Shown: in pieces, positions 1 to 8,803 of the stretch | Layout: each line of letters opens with the position of its first letter | Position numbering within the stretch: the stretch's first letter is position 1 | Source of the DNA: a virus | DNA: 21,724 bases | Direction: 5' to 3' (one strand) | Virus record (IMG/VR): IMGVR_UViG_3300035698_016608 | Coordinates: 1 to 21,724 of that record | Notes under the pieces: generated by a model | Told to the model about the DNA's origin: nothing | What the model saw: only the letters and a program-made list of their open reading frames with translations | Databases searched by the model: none | Made by a program: the position numbers and the translations under genes

Positions 1-2806
1 ACAGGGGCCTCGGCCCCAAATAATTCCATCTTAACTGTATTTTGATATAATCAATCTCTTTCACAGCATCAAATGTCAGGGTTGTTCGCCAAATAGTGCC
101 ATCTATAGATGTCGTATACATCGTATCGTAAGAGGCATCAGTATAGTACGCAGACACATCTATCCCCGAATAACCAGCTCGTGAGTACGCTAACTCCAAC
201 GTAAGCCCTAACAATAATCCCGTAGGTGGAGTGGGGGTTATTATTATCTTGCAATTATCCTGAAAAACAATAACTCCTGACTCTTTGGTGACTAACTCAT
301 ACGGCGGATTGTGTGTGGACAGCAAGGCACTGGTAGTCTGGGTATAAGATGAAAAGTCATCATAGTTCGGGCCTGTCGCTGTCCCATAGCCCGGCCCTGT
401 TGTTTGGTCAACCGCTGTCCAAGCCCAAGTCTCCCCTGAGTTTGTTGACTTCCCAATCCAGCTATTCCACAAAGCCTCTGTTGCTTGGTACAAAGTAAAT
501 GTAACATACAACTCACCCGCCACACTTGGATTGTATACAACTTCTCCGAAAGTGCCGTTAGCTATGGTAGGGGTAACAGTGTGAGTCCAACTATTGGGTG
601 GAGCCGCTGGAGTCACATCAGACCAAGTTACACAACTATCAGAGGATTTATATATGGCATGTTCACAAAGCAATATAAACTCATCCCTGCCGTTCGGGTT
701 ATTGACCAACTGGACACATTGGGCTAAATCCGCAGGGTCTATGCCTGTGTTTCTCTCTATCCACTTGAACGACTCGTACATCTGATACACGCCTTCTACT
801 GAGTCAAGAACATACACCTCTCCTACATCTACAAGGCCATCAGCAACTATTCCGCCCGATAAAGTTTCAGGTATGGCTCCGTTTCCAGAGGATGGAACAG
901 GCACATTTTCAATGTAGGGGTAGTCACCATCTATGCCGTCTCTGCCGAATACCTCTGGCTCCGCAACTACATCAACCATAACTATGCCAGATACCACGTC
1001 CACATTTACGCTGGTCTGTATAGGCACTACTTTGAAAGGCGTTGTGACTCCGTTAATCATCAAATCAATTATTATCCATTCCTGCCGAGCTACAGTTACA
1101 GCATTAGCCCAATTTCCCGCAAAAGTCCAAGACACACTCTCTATATGATAATTATGTTTGGCAACATGCCTACCAGTAAGATGATTTAGGTATGCTTGAG
1201 ACTCAGGCCAGACCCCAGAGACGGTCAAAGAGTTTGTACCATTTTGCCCTGCGACAGCACCCCATTTGGATAAGATTGGAGTGCCTGTAGTCCCGTCCCA
1301 CAAAATACCATCAAGAAAGGCTAAAGCTACTTGCGGCCTCTCTCTGAGGTTTACAGTTACTTCCCCTCTCACATCAGACTCGCCTAGTGTAAAAGCTGTG
1401 GGTGCTGAATTTCTATCTGCCGCCTCTAACATGTTTATATCTTCGTGTGACCAAACTTCGCCAGCCCATGAATCCGTTATCACTGCGTTTATGGCTGTGT
1501 ATGCAAAATCCCGTGCAGAGTTCAGTAAATCGCCCTGTGTAAATTTATTGACTCCAGCGGCTATCCTAGAGTCTGATGTGGGCAGTAAGACATTTGTTAC
1601 ATTGAATAAGGTGGAGTGCCTGTACCATAAATGATAGAGGGCCATTGCTACAGTCAACTTATCCGCCGGAAACTTCCACCAATCATCTACAGTACCTACA
1701 GCAGTAGGCTCTGCAATCAGGGAAATTGAATAGCTCATTTTCTCACTCAGTACGCCTAGAGGCGATAACACCTCTAAGCCTATAGCATAAACTTCATTTG
1801 CGGGGTTCCTTACCGCCTCACTTGAGAACACGTATCCGAAAAAGTCTACCCTTGTCGGGCCATTAGTATATTGAGCGTAATCGCTGTAGGCACTCACCCC
1901 ATTATCCAAAATGCCTCCGTAATAATTGTCACTCCAAACTATGACGGGCATATAGCGCAAGGGCTTAGTCCCCTTGTATGTCAGGTCAACCCTACAGAAG
2001 CCTGACTTGTCCTCTGTCCTATTGAATGAACCAATTAGAGGCTGTGGAGTAATAGTATCCCCGTTTATAATTATCAGCCTCATAGAGCTTGAGGTTTTAC
2101 CCTCGGCTGTAACAGAAACCTTTAACCAGTAATAGCCCTCTTTGTCAAAAGTAATGAGGGTGTTCTGGGCAGTGGGGGTGGCTATAACTGGATTCGCCGT
2201 TTGGTCAGAGGTAATTATTGCTCTGGCGTAAGTGTAGGAGGGTGCTGAGTTGTCAGGCATGTAGCCATAACAATAATCATTTATAACGTGGGTCGGGCTG
2301 TCCCCCATCTCACCTGCATACGCAGGAAGGCATATAACTATTGGGGAATACGCCGTGTTTTCGTCTGTGTATTCAATTGAATAATCAACATAAAAAGTAG
2401 AGGCATCAACACTGATTGACTCAAATCGGGGGAATACAGGCCAAACTTCATAAGACAGTATCAGAGTCAAGTAGGCATTATCCGCCCACAATATGTCTGA
2501 GTTCCATCCCACGTTTACAGTGCCTGTAGTTTCACTTCCAGTAATACTTATGACTCTAGCTCGCCCATAGTCATCCAAACCATAGGCTGAACCAATAAGC
2601 AGTGTCTGTCCAGCCTCTACTAACCCAAATAGGTATGAACTTAATAGGCCCGTATCGTAAGCTATACTCATAGCTCCCAAACCGATAGCGGCATCATTAA
2701 CCAATGCTTTAAGCAGGGGTATCTGAGGCAGGATGTTCATACTAAGATTTTTGTAATGGGGCGATGTGCCCCGCAATGTTTCTAGCTGTCCTGAATTAAG
2801 GGCCAT
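1..2806 (-). CDS. Large tail protein (distal tail/hub-like), C-terminus cut by window edge
   Basis: An open frame starts at ATG 2806 and runs without a stop to base 1, giving about 935 residues with the C-terminus outside the window. The ATG overlaps the upstream stop as TAATG, so translation is probably coupled. The protein begins MALNSGQLETLRGTS and is rich in Thr, Ser, Tyr and Val with many predicted beta strands. A stretch around residues 200-265 (FDKEGYYWLKVSVTAEGKTS) resembles a PKD/Ig-like domain. Two Asp-box-like motifs (S-S-D-S-C-V-T-W near residue 718 and S-T-N-S-G-E-T-W near residue 785) suggest BNR-type propeller blades in the C-terminal third. Position after the tape measure and a small tail protein, together with size, suggests a tail-tip hub or adhesin-bearing protein. 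The family role is inferred; no enzymatic residues are recognised. Confidence 0.8.
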   Translation of the reverse strand, partial: MALNSGQLETLRGTSPHYKNLSMNILPQIPLLKALVNDAAIGLGAMSIAYDTGLLSSYLFGLVEAGQTLLIGSAYGLDDYGRARVISITGSETTGTVNVGWNSDILWADNAYLTLILSYEVWPVFPRFESISVDASTFYVDYSIEYTDENTAYSPIVICLPAYAGEMGDSPTHVINDYCYGYMPDNSAPSYTYARAIITSDQTANPVIATPTAQNTLITFDKEGYYWLKVSVTAEGKTSSSMRLIIINGDTITPQPLIGSFNRTEDKSGFCRVDLTYKGTKPLRYMPVIVWSDNYYGGILDNGVSAYSDYAQYTNGPTRVDFFGYVFSSEAVRNPANEVYAIGLEVLSPLGVLSEKMSYSISLIAEPTAVGTVDDWWKFPADKLTVAMALYHLWYRHSTLFNVTNVLLPTSDSRIAAGVNKFTQGDLLNSARDFAYTAINAVITDSWAGEVWSHEDINMLEAADRNSAPTAFTLGESDVRGEVTVNLRERPQVALAFLDGILWDGTTGTPILSKWGAVAGQNGTNSLTVSGVWPESQAYLNHLTGRHVAKHNYHIESVSWTFAGNWANAVTVARQEWIIIDLMINGVTTPFKVVPIQTSVNVDVVSGIVMVDVVAEPEVFGRDGIDGDYPYIENVPVPSSGNGAIPETLSGGIVADGLVDVGEVYVLDSVEGVYQMYESFKWIERNTGIDPADLAQCVQLVNNPNGRDEFILLCEHAIYKSSDSCVTWSDVTPAAPPNSWTHTVTPTIANGTFGEVVYNPSVAGELYVTFTLYQATEALWNSWIGKSTNSGETWAWTAVDQTTGPGYGTATGPNYDDFSSYTQTTSALLSTHNPPYELVTKESGVIVFQDNCKIIITPTPPTGLLLGLTLELAYSRAGYSGIDVSAYYTDASYDTMYTTSIDGTIWRTTLTFDAVKEIDYIKIQLRWNYLGPRPL
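4..17 (-). other. GC-rich hairpin at left edge inside the large tail gene
   Basis: The bases form GGGGCC and GGCCCC arms around a two-base centre. The tail-protein frame continues through it, so it is a coding hairpin in what can be seen. A terminator overlapping a gene end is possible, as at 15048, but the downstream T tract would lie outside the window. Confidence 0.3.
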
Positions 2807-3237
2807 TATATCCCCTCTTTTGTGACTGCGTAAAACACGATTCTAGGCGATTCCACGATAGCGGGGGAATAATGTACAGGCGTTCCCCCTTCCCCTGAAA
2901 AATCGGGCAATAAAGTGGTGATTATGCTGAATTTGTAGAAGTCAGAATTAGGATTAGAACCGAATCCCAACATTTCAGGGCAAACTACCCACACCCCATA
3001 GATATTTCTATCGGAAACTACAGCCCCCAAGTACCTGTACAGGCTTTGAATTTGGGACATTCCCAGGCTGTCCCAAACCCACTCAATACTAGATACTCCC
3101 TCGCCTACTTTCTTCTTATCGCCTCTCTGATAAGCAGACGTGTAAGGTCGGTATATGCTTGAAACAGGAGTCGGCAGACTTAAAGCTGAAAGGGGTAACA
3201 GCCCCGCCTCTCCTATTCCTATCTTAAAAGTGTTCAT
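2806..3237 (-). CDS. Small tail protein following the tape measure
   Basis: This 143-residue protein starts at ATG 3237, which overlaps the tape-measure stop as TAATG, and its own stop overlaps the next ATG in the same way. The N-terminal part carries YRPYTSAYQRGD, then a W-x-W segment (SSIEWVWDSLGMSQ) followed by a helix and beta strands. Small proteins of this layout (a Y-x-x-Y start, a 'W.W..L' helix entry and a beta-rich end) commonly follow the tape measure in siphoviruses and are taken as tail-tip or distal-tail components. No catalytic motif, signal peptide or membrane segment is visible. Tail assignment rests mainly on position between the tape measure and the large tail protein. Confidence 0.7.
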   Translation of the reverse strand: MNTFKIGIGEAGLLPLSALSLPTPVSSIYRPYTSAYQRGDKKKVGEGVSSIEWVWDSLGMSQIQSLYRYLGAVVSDRNIYGVWVVCPEMLGFGSNPNSDFYKFSIITTLLPDFSGEGGTPVHYSPAIVESPRIVFYAVTKEGI

Positions 3238-6053
3238 TAGTTGGCTCCTATCGTTTTCTTAACAACCTGCAATGCTTGTTTTTGGGCTACCATCTGCATG
3301 TATGGGTCAACCCCCGTTAAGTTCATACTTACATTAGCCGAAGTGTTTGTATTAGTGGTGTTTGAGTTTCTTTCACCAGTTAAACTTGCGGCGTTTGGTG
3401 GAACATAGGCAGAGGACTTAGATGGATTAGCAGAGGCTCCACTTGCACTTTTTGTATCCTTTAATTTCGCCTCAGTTAGTTTCTTGATGCTGATTTCTTG
3501 GAGTGACTCAGATTGTTTACGATAAAAGGCATCCATAGTCTGAGTTACAACCCCATCAGGCCCGTATGTCAATTCATACTCACGAGCTTGGGCAAGCAGG
3601 GCATCCACAGTTAAATCTGTATCTATGGCATTTTTTCTTTCAGCTTCTGCTATCTGCCTACCAAGACTGTTTTTGAAATCTTCCTCAGAACGGGCTAAAG
3701 CTCTATCTACATCTTCTTTCTTACGCCGTTCCATTTTCAGTCTTTGTTCTTCCCTCTCTTGTAGAGAGGCGGAGTGTCTGACTACAGCATCATCATAAGA
3801 TTCTTGTAAAGCCTCTAACTGCTCTTTTACATTAGCCTCTAAATCCGCTTGACTAGCATCTAGGTTTTTCTTAAGTGCGGCTCTGTCCACACCATATACA
3901 TTTGAGGCATCTTCCAGACTATACGCCCTGTCTGTTTTAGCACCAGCTATGCCTGATTGTGCAGAGCGTTGTGCAGACAAAAAGGCTTGTGCATCATTCG
4001 CAATCACAGCCTCTCTAGCTTGGTCATCAAAGGACTTACGAATAGACTCCAATCTTCGCCTATAAGCTGTCTCTATGTCTAACCGCTTCTGCCTATAATC
4101 CTGACCCGACTTAGTTAAGGCTTCCTCTGCCTCTTTAGCATTTTGCGCCCTAGCTGAGTCAGCATTAGCTAGTATGCTGTTTCTCTTCTCGGCACTCTGA
4201 GCATCTAAGTTTTCAAAGAATTTTGCAGAGGCTTCTGCTTCATCTTCTAACCTCCTAGCTTCAAATATAGCCGCATCTATTCTCTTTCTCTCAATGTCAA
4301 TGGCTTGTTTCATATATCTTTCAGATATTGACTTGCGAACCTCTACTAAATCATTTTCAAGGTTTTCAATAGCTTGTTTAATTTTGTTTGTACCACCGGG
4401 CAGTAGGACATCATCCCCGACGGATTGCTTTGTCTCCTCTAGCCTATCCAATTGGTTCTGATGAAATTCCTCAGCTTTTTTATCGGCTTCATCCATTGCG
4501 GCGATGGAGTTTCTCATAGAGGCATTAAATGCTTCATCAGCCGCTTTAGTGTCATAATCATAAAGGCCGTCAAAAGACTTTTTCATGCTAGTTGCACTTT
4601 TATCCAGAGCCTCTATCAAACCATCAATATCACCTGACCATATTGAGGAGGATATTTCTGACATCAGAGTAAGTTTTTCTGTAATGCCATTCAGTATCGG
4701 AGCTACACCCTCCCCAAACCCAACAAGAAACGCTTTAACAAGGGCTATCCCTTTTTGCAGTGTCACCATGGCATCACCCATAGACTTAATAAATGCTAAT
4801 GGGCTTGAGAAAGCCTCCCCTAAAGCATCAATCCCCTCCTCTAGGAGTTTAGTGGTATCACTCGCCTCTGATACGTTATCCCCAAACCCCTTCGCCCCTT
4901 GTGATAAAGGACTGAATATTTTAGCTATTCCCCGTACCGCCCCTTCTATCTTCCAAGCCTCTTTGGTTAAACCAACAAAATCATTCCAAATGGGCTTTAC
5001 CCGTATCAGAATATTATTAAACTGAAAGGCTAACTCTTTCATTCCCTCATTTATATCTTTAACATTCATTGAGGGGCCGAGGCTGGTCATCTCTTTCAAA
5101 AAGTTCAAAGCGGTGACAGCCAAATCCCCAAATGATACAGCTATGGCTGTTATTTCTTCTCTGTTCTCCTTCAAGTATCCCACAATGGCTACTACTGTAT
5201 TTTTGTATTCTTCAAAATAATCCTTCCCACCTGTAACCAGCAAGTCCGCCTTCATCCCCGCTATTTCTTTACGGGCTTGAGCTAAAGTACCCGCAAACTC
5301 ATCAGCCGAGTTCACCCCTAACTTTCTATCTTCAAGATACTCGGTAAGCCCCTTAACTAATCCCTCTGTTTTGCCGTATTCAGCCTGCAAGTTCTTTATC
5401 TGAGCTATCTGTTGTGGCCCTAAGTCCAACATTCTCCGCATAGAATCGAACTGCCCACCTACAGCGTCATTCACAGAAAACTGAATGAGGCTAAAATCAC
5501 GATTTTGTAAATCTGAAAACCTATCTGTCAGGGTCAACAGTTGCTTTAACTGCCCTACATCGTCAGAGTCAGGAGCTAATGCCTGACCAAAAGAAATAGC
5601 GTCTTGTGTAGACACCCCCAACTGAACAGCCAAGTCTCTCAAATCTGAAACCAATGCCGAGGACTTCTCTTTGTCCCCGTCAAAAAAGTTGGCAAACAAA
5701 GTAGTGGCCTTTTCAATTTCTGAGTTCATCTCAACAGACTGTTGGGCTATAGCCATCATTGCAGAAGCCCCCCGTATTCCCAACTCTATGAACTTAGAGG
5801 TTAGGGCTGTAACTATCCCAATTGTAGCTCCCATCTTTAAGTTTAGACCAGACATGCCACTACCAGAAGAATTACCATCTAAACTACCTACAGCACTACC
5901 TGCCTCATTCACTTTCTTCTCAAACGCATCTAAAATTACACTGCCACGCTTCTCTAGTTGAGTCAAGCCTTTGTTGAACTTTTCAAATATACCATCTATT
6001 TCCTTTCCCCCTTGAATTGTGAAGTCCATTACGGTTTGTTCTCTATCTGCCAT
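3237..6053 (-). CDS. Tail tape measure protein
   Basis: The protein of about 938 residues sets tail length by spanning the tube lumen during assembly. The N-terminal third has Gly/Ala-rich and hydrophobic helices (about residues 75-115, with GATIGIVTALTSKFIELG). Roughly residues 555-860 are a long charged heptad-like coiled coil full of Glu, Lys, Arg and Ala. The C-terminus is Ser/Asn/Thr-rich. At the usual ~1.5 angstrom per residue this predicts a tail near 140 nm. Two ATGs lie in tandem at 6056 and 6053. The Shine-Dalgarno AGGAGG ends 2 nt before the first and 5 nt before the second, so the second is preferred. That Shine-Dalgarno contains the TAG stop of the upstream +1-frame chaperone ORF, so translation is probably coupled to the frameshifted chaperone. 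Confidence 0.92.
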   Translation of the reverse strand: MADREQTVMDFTIQGGKEIDGIFEKFNKGLTQLEKRGSVILDAFEKKVNEAGSAVGSLDGNSSGSGMSGLNLKMGATIGIVTALTSKFIELGIRGASAMMAIAQQSVEMNSEIEKATTLFANFFDGDKEKSSALVSDLRDLAVQLGVSTQDAISFGQALAPDSDDVGQLKQLLTLTDRFSDLQNRDFSLIQFSVNDAVGGQFDSMRRMLDLGPQQIAQIKNLQAEYGKTEGLVKGLTEYLEDRKLGVNSADEFAGTLAQARKEIAGMKADLLVTGGKDYFEEYKNTVVAIVGYLKENREEITAIAVSFGDLAVTALNFLKEMTSLGPSMNVKDINEGMKELAFQFNNILIRVKPIWNDFVGLTKEAWKIEGAVRGIAKIFSPLSQGAKGFGDNVSEASDTTKLLEEGIDALGEAFSSPLAFIKSMGDAMVTLQKGIALVKAFLVGFGEGVAPILNGITEKLTLMSEISSSIWSGDIDGLIEALDKSATSMKKSFDGLYDYDTKAADEAFNASMRNSIAAMDEADKKAEEFHQNQLDRLEETKQSVGDDVLLPGGTNKIKQAIENLENDLVEVRKSISERYMKQAIDIERKRIDAAIFEARRLEDEAEASAKFFENLDAQSAEKRNSILANADSARAQNAKEAEEALTKSGQDYRQKRLDIETAYRRRLESIRKSFDDQAREAVIANDAQAFLSAQRSAQSGIAGAKTDRAYSLEDASNVYGVDRAALKKNLDASQADLEANVKEQLEALQESYDDAVVRHSASLQEREEQRLKMERRKKEDVDRALARSEEDFKNSLGRQIAEAERKNAIDTDLTVDALLAQAREYELTYGPDGVVTQTMDAFYRKQSESLQEISIKKLTEAKLKDTKSASGASANPSKSSAYVPPNAASLTGERNSNTTNTNTSANVSMNLTGVDPYMQMVAQKQALQVVKKTIGAN

Positions 6054-6062
6054 CATTACCTC

Positions 6063-6305
6063 CTAACTGAATTTTATATCCAACATATCAAGCATATTAC
6101 TGGCAAAACGACTACCCAGTATCAAAGCCCTATCAAACACTGGTTGGGCATACCACGACTCAAGACTCATCCCCATTTCTCTGGCTGATATTATCTCCTC
6201 TAAGGACATCTGATATTCCCGCCCAGAGTCTGGTAACATCTTCCGAGCCTCCATCAGTGGTAAATCTCTCCAACTTAGACCGAAAGTAACCATAAGCCAA
6301 TTCAA
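6063..6305 (-). CDS. Tail assembly chaperone, +1-frame extension (GT-type second ORF)
   Basis: This short frame overlaps the last 146 nt of the preceding chaperone gene and lies in its +1 (equally -2) frame. It has no convincing start of its own. Its furthest upstream start-like codon is a TTG at 6305, and internal ATGs lack well-spaced ribosome sites. It sits directly before the tape measure, where lambda-like phages make a gpG-T fusion by programmed frameshifting. Visible sequence includes FGLSWRDLPLMEARKML and SLEEIISAREMGMSLESW, a helical, charged product. Candidate +1 slip sites on the minus strand are TTT-CGG (6285-6280) and CTT-AGA (6204-6199). Slippage at the first would give a fusion of about 255 residues. 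The existence of the ORF is seen; the frameshift is inferred. Confidence 0.65.
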   Translation of the reverse strand: MNWLMVTFGLSWRDLPLMEARKMLPDSGREYQMSLEEIISAREMGMSLESWYAQPVFDRALILGSRFASNMLDMLDIKFS

Positions 6306-6831
6306 TATCAGCTATAGTCACCTCCGAGACTAGGGCGTGTTCAAGTATCTGCATAAAATCATCAGCAGTAATACAGAAGGCTTTTAGAAAATACTCCATC
6401 TTGTTGCCTTCGTTTATGTTTATTCCCTCATTCAAGAGGGTCTGTATCCAAGGCCCATTATTAAAGCCTTCTAGCAACTCTTCTTCCCCTATACAGTCAA
6501 TAACATCAGACTCCACGGGAAAGTAAAAAGACACACACAGATTGAGAATCAATCTGTTCAGTGCCTCATTATAGTCTGTCATTCTCTGCATGTAGTCCCT
6601 ACGCCACATTAGGTACATATTGTACCTTTCCCACAATTCTACATCTGACTCATCTGGCGGGGTTTCTGGGGGCGTATAGGGAAACGTGAGACTGTCCCCC
6701 GTTAGAGGCGATTTGTACTGAAAAGTAAACGTGTCATCCTCAAGCCGATAAATGCGGCGTATATCCACAAAGAGATGAGGTAGGGCTTTTGACACGTTAA
6801 GCCCTACCCCACTCTCAGTCACAAAGACCAT
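6160..6831 (-). CDS. Tail assembly chaperone (gpG-like)
   Basis: This 223-residue acidic protein is encoded between the major-tail-like gene and the tape measure, the canonical place for the tape-measure chaperone. The start ATG 6831 abuts the upstream TAA with no gap (TAAATG) and has only a weak GGAAG upstream, so it is likely translated by coupling. The C-terminal part, about residues 150-195 (ADDFMQILEHALVSEV followed by a helix ending AYGYFRSKLERF), fits an alpha-helical chaperone with a 'VSE..v..A...FR' signature seen in other phage tail chaperones. The tail end overlaps a second ORF in the +1 frame. A perfect-looking Shine-Dalgarno (GGAGGTGA, 6325-6318) lies inside the gene upstream of the overlap. 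No enzymatic motif is seen. Confidence 0.75.
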   Translation of the reverse strand: MVFVTESGVGLNVSKALPHLFVDIRRIYRLEDDTFTFQYKSPLTGDSLTFPYTPPETPPDESDVELWERYNMYLMWRRDYMQRMTDYNEALNRLILNLCVSFYFPVESDVIDCIGEEELLEGFNNGPWIQTLLNEGININEGNKMEYFLKAFCITADDFMQILEHALVSEVTIADIELAYGYFRSKLERFTTDGGSEDVTRLWAGISDVLRGDNISQRNGDES

Positions 6832-8340
6832 TTAGAAGTCTTGGCTTCCATCAAAGTTACTACGCAGAGTCTCGACCATGGTTAAAGACCCCACAGCGTC
6901 GCCCGAAACAGTAACAGTGTTTGGGTCATCGGAAACAGACAAGGCGTTAATGACTCCCGCCGTAGCGATGGGTTTCCAGCTTGCGCCTCCATCGGTAGTA
7001 CGAAACATGTAATTGCCAGAGGTGTTCAGCATGTAACCTGTAACCCCATAGGAGTCAAAGGCCATAGTATAGCCAGCGTCAAACGTACCTTCCACCGTGC
7101 TAGTGCGATTTGTCCAAGTTAAGCCTTCATCCATACTTACATACAGGGCAGTAGCAGTACAGACAAAGATAAGGCCATTGCTTGGGTTAATGGCGCAACC
7201 AGTAAAAGCAGTTGATGTAGTAGTGCCAGAGGGGAGGGCTACATCAGTAAAATCAGTGAAGTTATTACAAACTGCAATAGCCCCCAGACCAACTGCAACT
7301 CCAAAGCCATTCTTCATTACAGAAATGTCTACCATCTCATCGGCTTGAGTGTTAGTGTAAATCACAGACCAACCAGCCCCACCATTGCTACTATGCCAGA
7401 TAAACCCAGAAGTAGCGGCCTCCCCACCAACCCCATAAATTGCAGAGGCGTTAATGGTCAACAGTTGACTCACGTATTCATCTACAGCACCTGGCAGGAC
7501 AACTTTAGTCCATGTGGCTCCCCAGTCATCACTATAAGTAATTACTGCGGCCTCCGCAACATCAGCCCCACGAGAGACGATGATACGGTTGTCACGGGCA
7601 TCACCAAAACCCGTTACCCCATAAAGGGTATCATCACTGGCTAGGGTGGAGGGCTGGACAATGGTCATCGTCTCAAAGCCGTCTACTGATAAAACAACTT
7701 CTGGAATAGCACCAGTCTTTGCACTTACAGTAAACACCCCCATCTCACCTGAGTCAATCCGGCGTGTGAAGTCATCAGACATCAAGGCGGGAAACACAAA
7801 CACCCCAAAGCTGTCTTCTATGGTTGTTTGGGCCTTGCGAATAAAGAGGGTAGTTAAATCAATGGGTAGCGGGCCATAAATAGCCATCACATTAAATTCC
7901 ATTGAGATTGGGGTGGCTTCCCCCTCATTGGTCATGTTAGCCCCTTGGTCTGACGTGCCTCCCGACATCTTACAGTAAACCCAAGCCAGCAATTTACCAC
8001 TAGCCCCGTATTGAGTCGGGTTTACCGAGCTATTGGTAGCCAGTTGCACGTTAAACACCCGACCTTTACTGAGGCCGATGAGGTAGTTCTTTTGATTGCT
8101 CAATCGGGAGGGAATGGCAAAAGTAGGTTGTTCAACATCACCTTCACCTAGTGCTACAATTTCCTGACCCATAGGCAAGTTTTGACTCTGACCACGGATA
8201 GCGTTAATAGATGGGCTAATCCAGTTGATACCAGTCAAGCCATGATTGTGTAACAACAGAAAAGGGGATAGGGGGTTAGGTTGCACCCACACTCGGCCCT
8301 CTTTCTGAAAAAGCGGTACTGATTGATTTTGTAAAGCCAT
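6832..8340 (-). CDS. Major tail (tube) protein with C-terminal Asp-box/BNR beta-propeller
   Basis: This 502-residue protein occupies the slot between the tail-completion gene and the tape-measure chaperone, which is that of the major tail tube protein. Residues 1 to about 220 have no propeller repeats and are the likely tube domain. Residues about 230-490 carry four Asp-box motifs: S270-D-D-W-G-A-T-W277, S317-S-N-G-G-A-G-W324, S402-M-D-E-G-L-T-W409 and T448-T-D-G-G-A-S-W455. They are spaced 40-85 residues apart, as expected for a BNR/YCF48-like beta-propeller. Such a propeller would be displayed along the outside of the tail and could bind glycans. The Shine-Dalgarno AAGGAGT lies 5 nt before ATG 8340 and incorporates the upstream TAA stop. 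The repeats are seen; the tube role is inferred from position. It could instead be a tail spike or decoration protein. Confidence 0.75.
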   Translation of the reverse strand: MALQNQSVPLFQKEGRVWVQPNPLSPFLLLHNHGLTGINWISPSINAIRGQSQNLPMGQEIVALGEGDVEQPTFAIPSRLSNQKNYLIGLSKGRVFNVQLATNSSVNPTQYGASGKLLAWVYCKMSGGTSDQGANMTNEGEATPISMEFNVMAIYGPLPIDLTTLFIRKAQTTIEDSFGVFVFPALMSDDFTRRIDSGEMGVFTVSAKTGAIPEVVLSVDGFETMTIVQPSTLASDDTLYGVTGFGDARDNRIIVSRGADVAEAAVITYSDDWGATWTKVVLPGAVDEYVSQLLTINASAIYGVGGEAATSGFIWHSSNGGAGWSVIYTNTQADEMVDISVMKNGFGVAVGLGAIAVCNNFTDFTDVALPSGTTTSTAFTGCAINPSNGLIFVCTATALYVSMDEGLTWTNRTSTVEGTFDAGYTMAFDSYGVTGYMLNTSGNYMFRTTDGGASWKPIATAGVINALSVSDDPNTVTVSGDAVGSLTMVETLRSNFDGSQDF

Positions 8341-8350
8341 GTGTTACTCC

Positions 8351-8803
8351 TTAAAATTTGACTTTCTTTTTGGCTAGGGCCATTGCTTTTTTATCAAAAC
8401 GTCTCGCCCAAATGCCTGGATGATTTACTTGTTTCTTTTTGATGATGTTTGTAGCCCCCGAACTTCCTCCACCCCCCTCACTCTTAGCGGCGTAAGGTAC
8501 ACTGAAAATCAGGAATGGTACGTTCTTTGCTCTAATGATATACGGCTTGGTTCCGAAGTTTACCCACAAAAACCTTTTGCCATAGTCATTGTTTACCACA
8601 CTCACAATCAGTTTGTATCTTTTGCCTCCGGCTCCTCTGATAATCTTTATTCTAAAAGAGGGCTTGTTAGTCCACTTCCTAAGCAGTATGTGGACTTCTT
8701 TTACATACTGCCTCCCCAACCTCTCTAAATAGTCTTGATGCTTTTTCTCTGAGGCTCGGTTCTCTTTTAACTTAGGGCGTTTCTTTACAAACTTTCTAGC
8801 CAC
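8351..8803 (-). CDS. HK97 gp10-like tail completion/head-tail joining protein
   Basis: This basic protein of about 150 residues has the hallmark layout of the HK97-gp10-like family. A Lys-rich helical N-terminus is followed by WVNFGTKPYIIRAK, a beta segment (VPFLIFSVPYAAKS), and a C-terminal KKKQVNHPGIWARRF block leading to a terminal helix. Members form a ring at the tail terminus or head-tail interface. Two GTG starts are possible. GTG 8803 overlaps the upstream TAG as TAGTG and has AAGGGGA 6 nt away. GTG 8824 has GGAG 5 nt away. The first is chosen because one-base stop/start overlaps recur in this genome, but the choice is not secure. The stop TAA forms part of the next gene's Shine-Dalgarno. 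Confidence 0.8.
   Translation of the reverse strand: MARKFVKKRPKLKENRASEKKHQDYLERLGRQYVKEVHILLRKWTNKPSFRIKIIRGAGGKRYKLIVSVVNNDYGKRFLWVNFGTKPYIIRAKNVPFLIFSVPYAAKSEGGGGSSGATNIIKKKQVNHPGIWARRFDKKAMALAKKKVKF

Noticed and set aside
292-1634. Several plus- and minus-strand open frames of 60-120 codons in the left 1.6 kb
   Set aside because: They lie inside the long minus-strand tail gene, lack ribosome sites and have composition unlike protein. They are shadows.
4452-5961. Plus-strand open frames within the tape measure gene
   Set aside because: They are antisense to a clearly coding long ORF and have no ribosome sites or operon context.
7097-7879. Plus-strand open frames opposite the major-tail-like gene
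   Set aside because: They run antisense to the Asp-box repeats and have no supporting signals.
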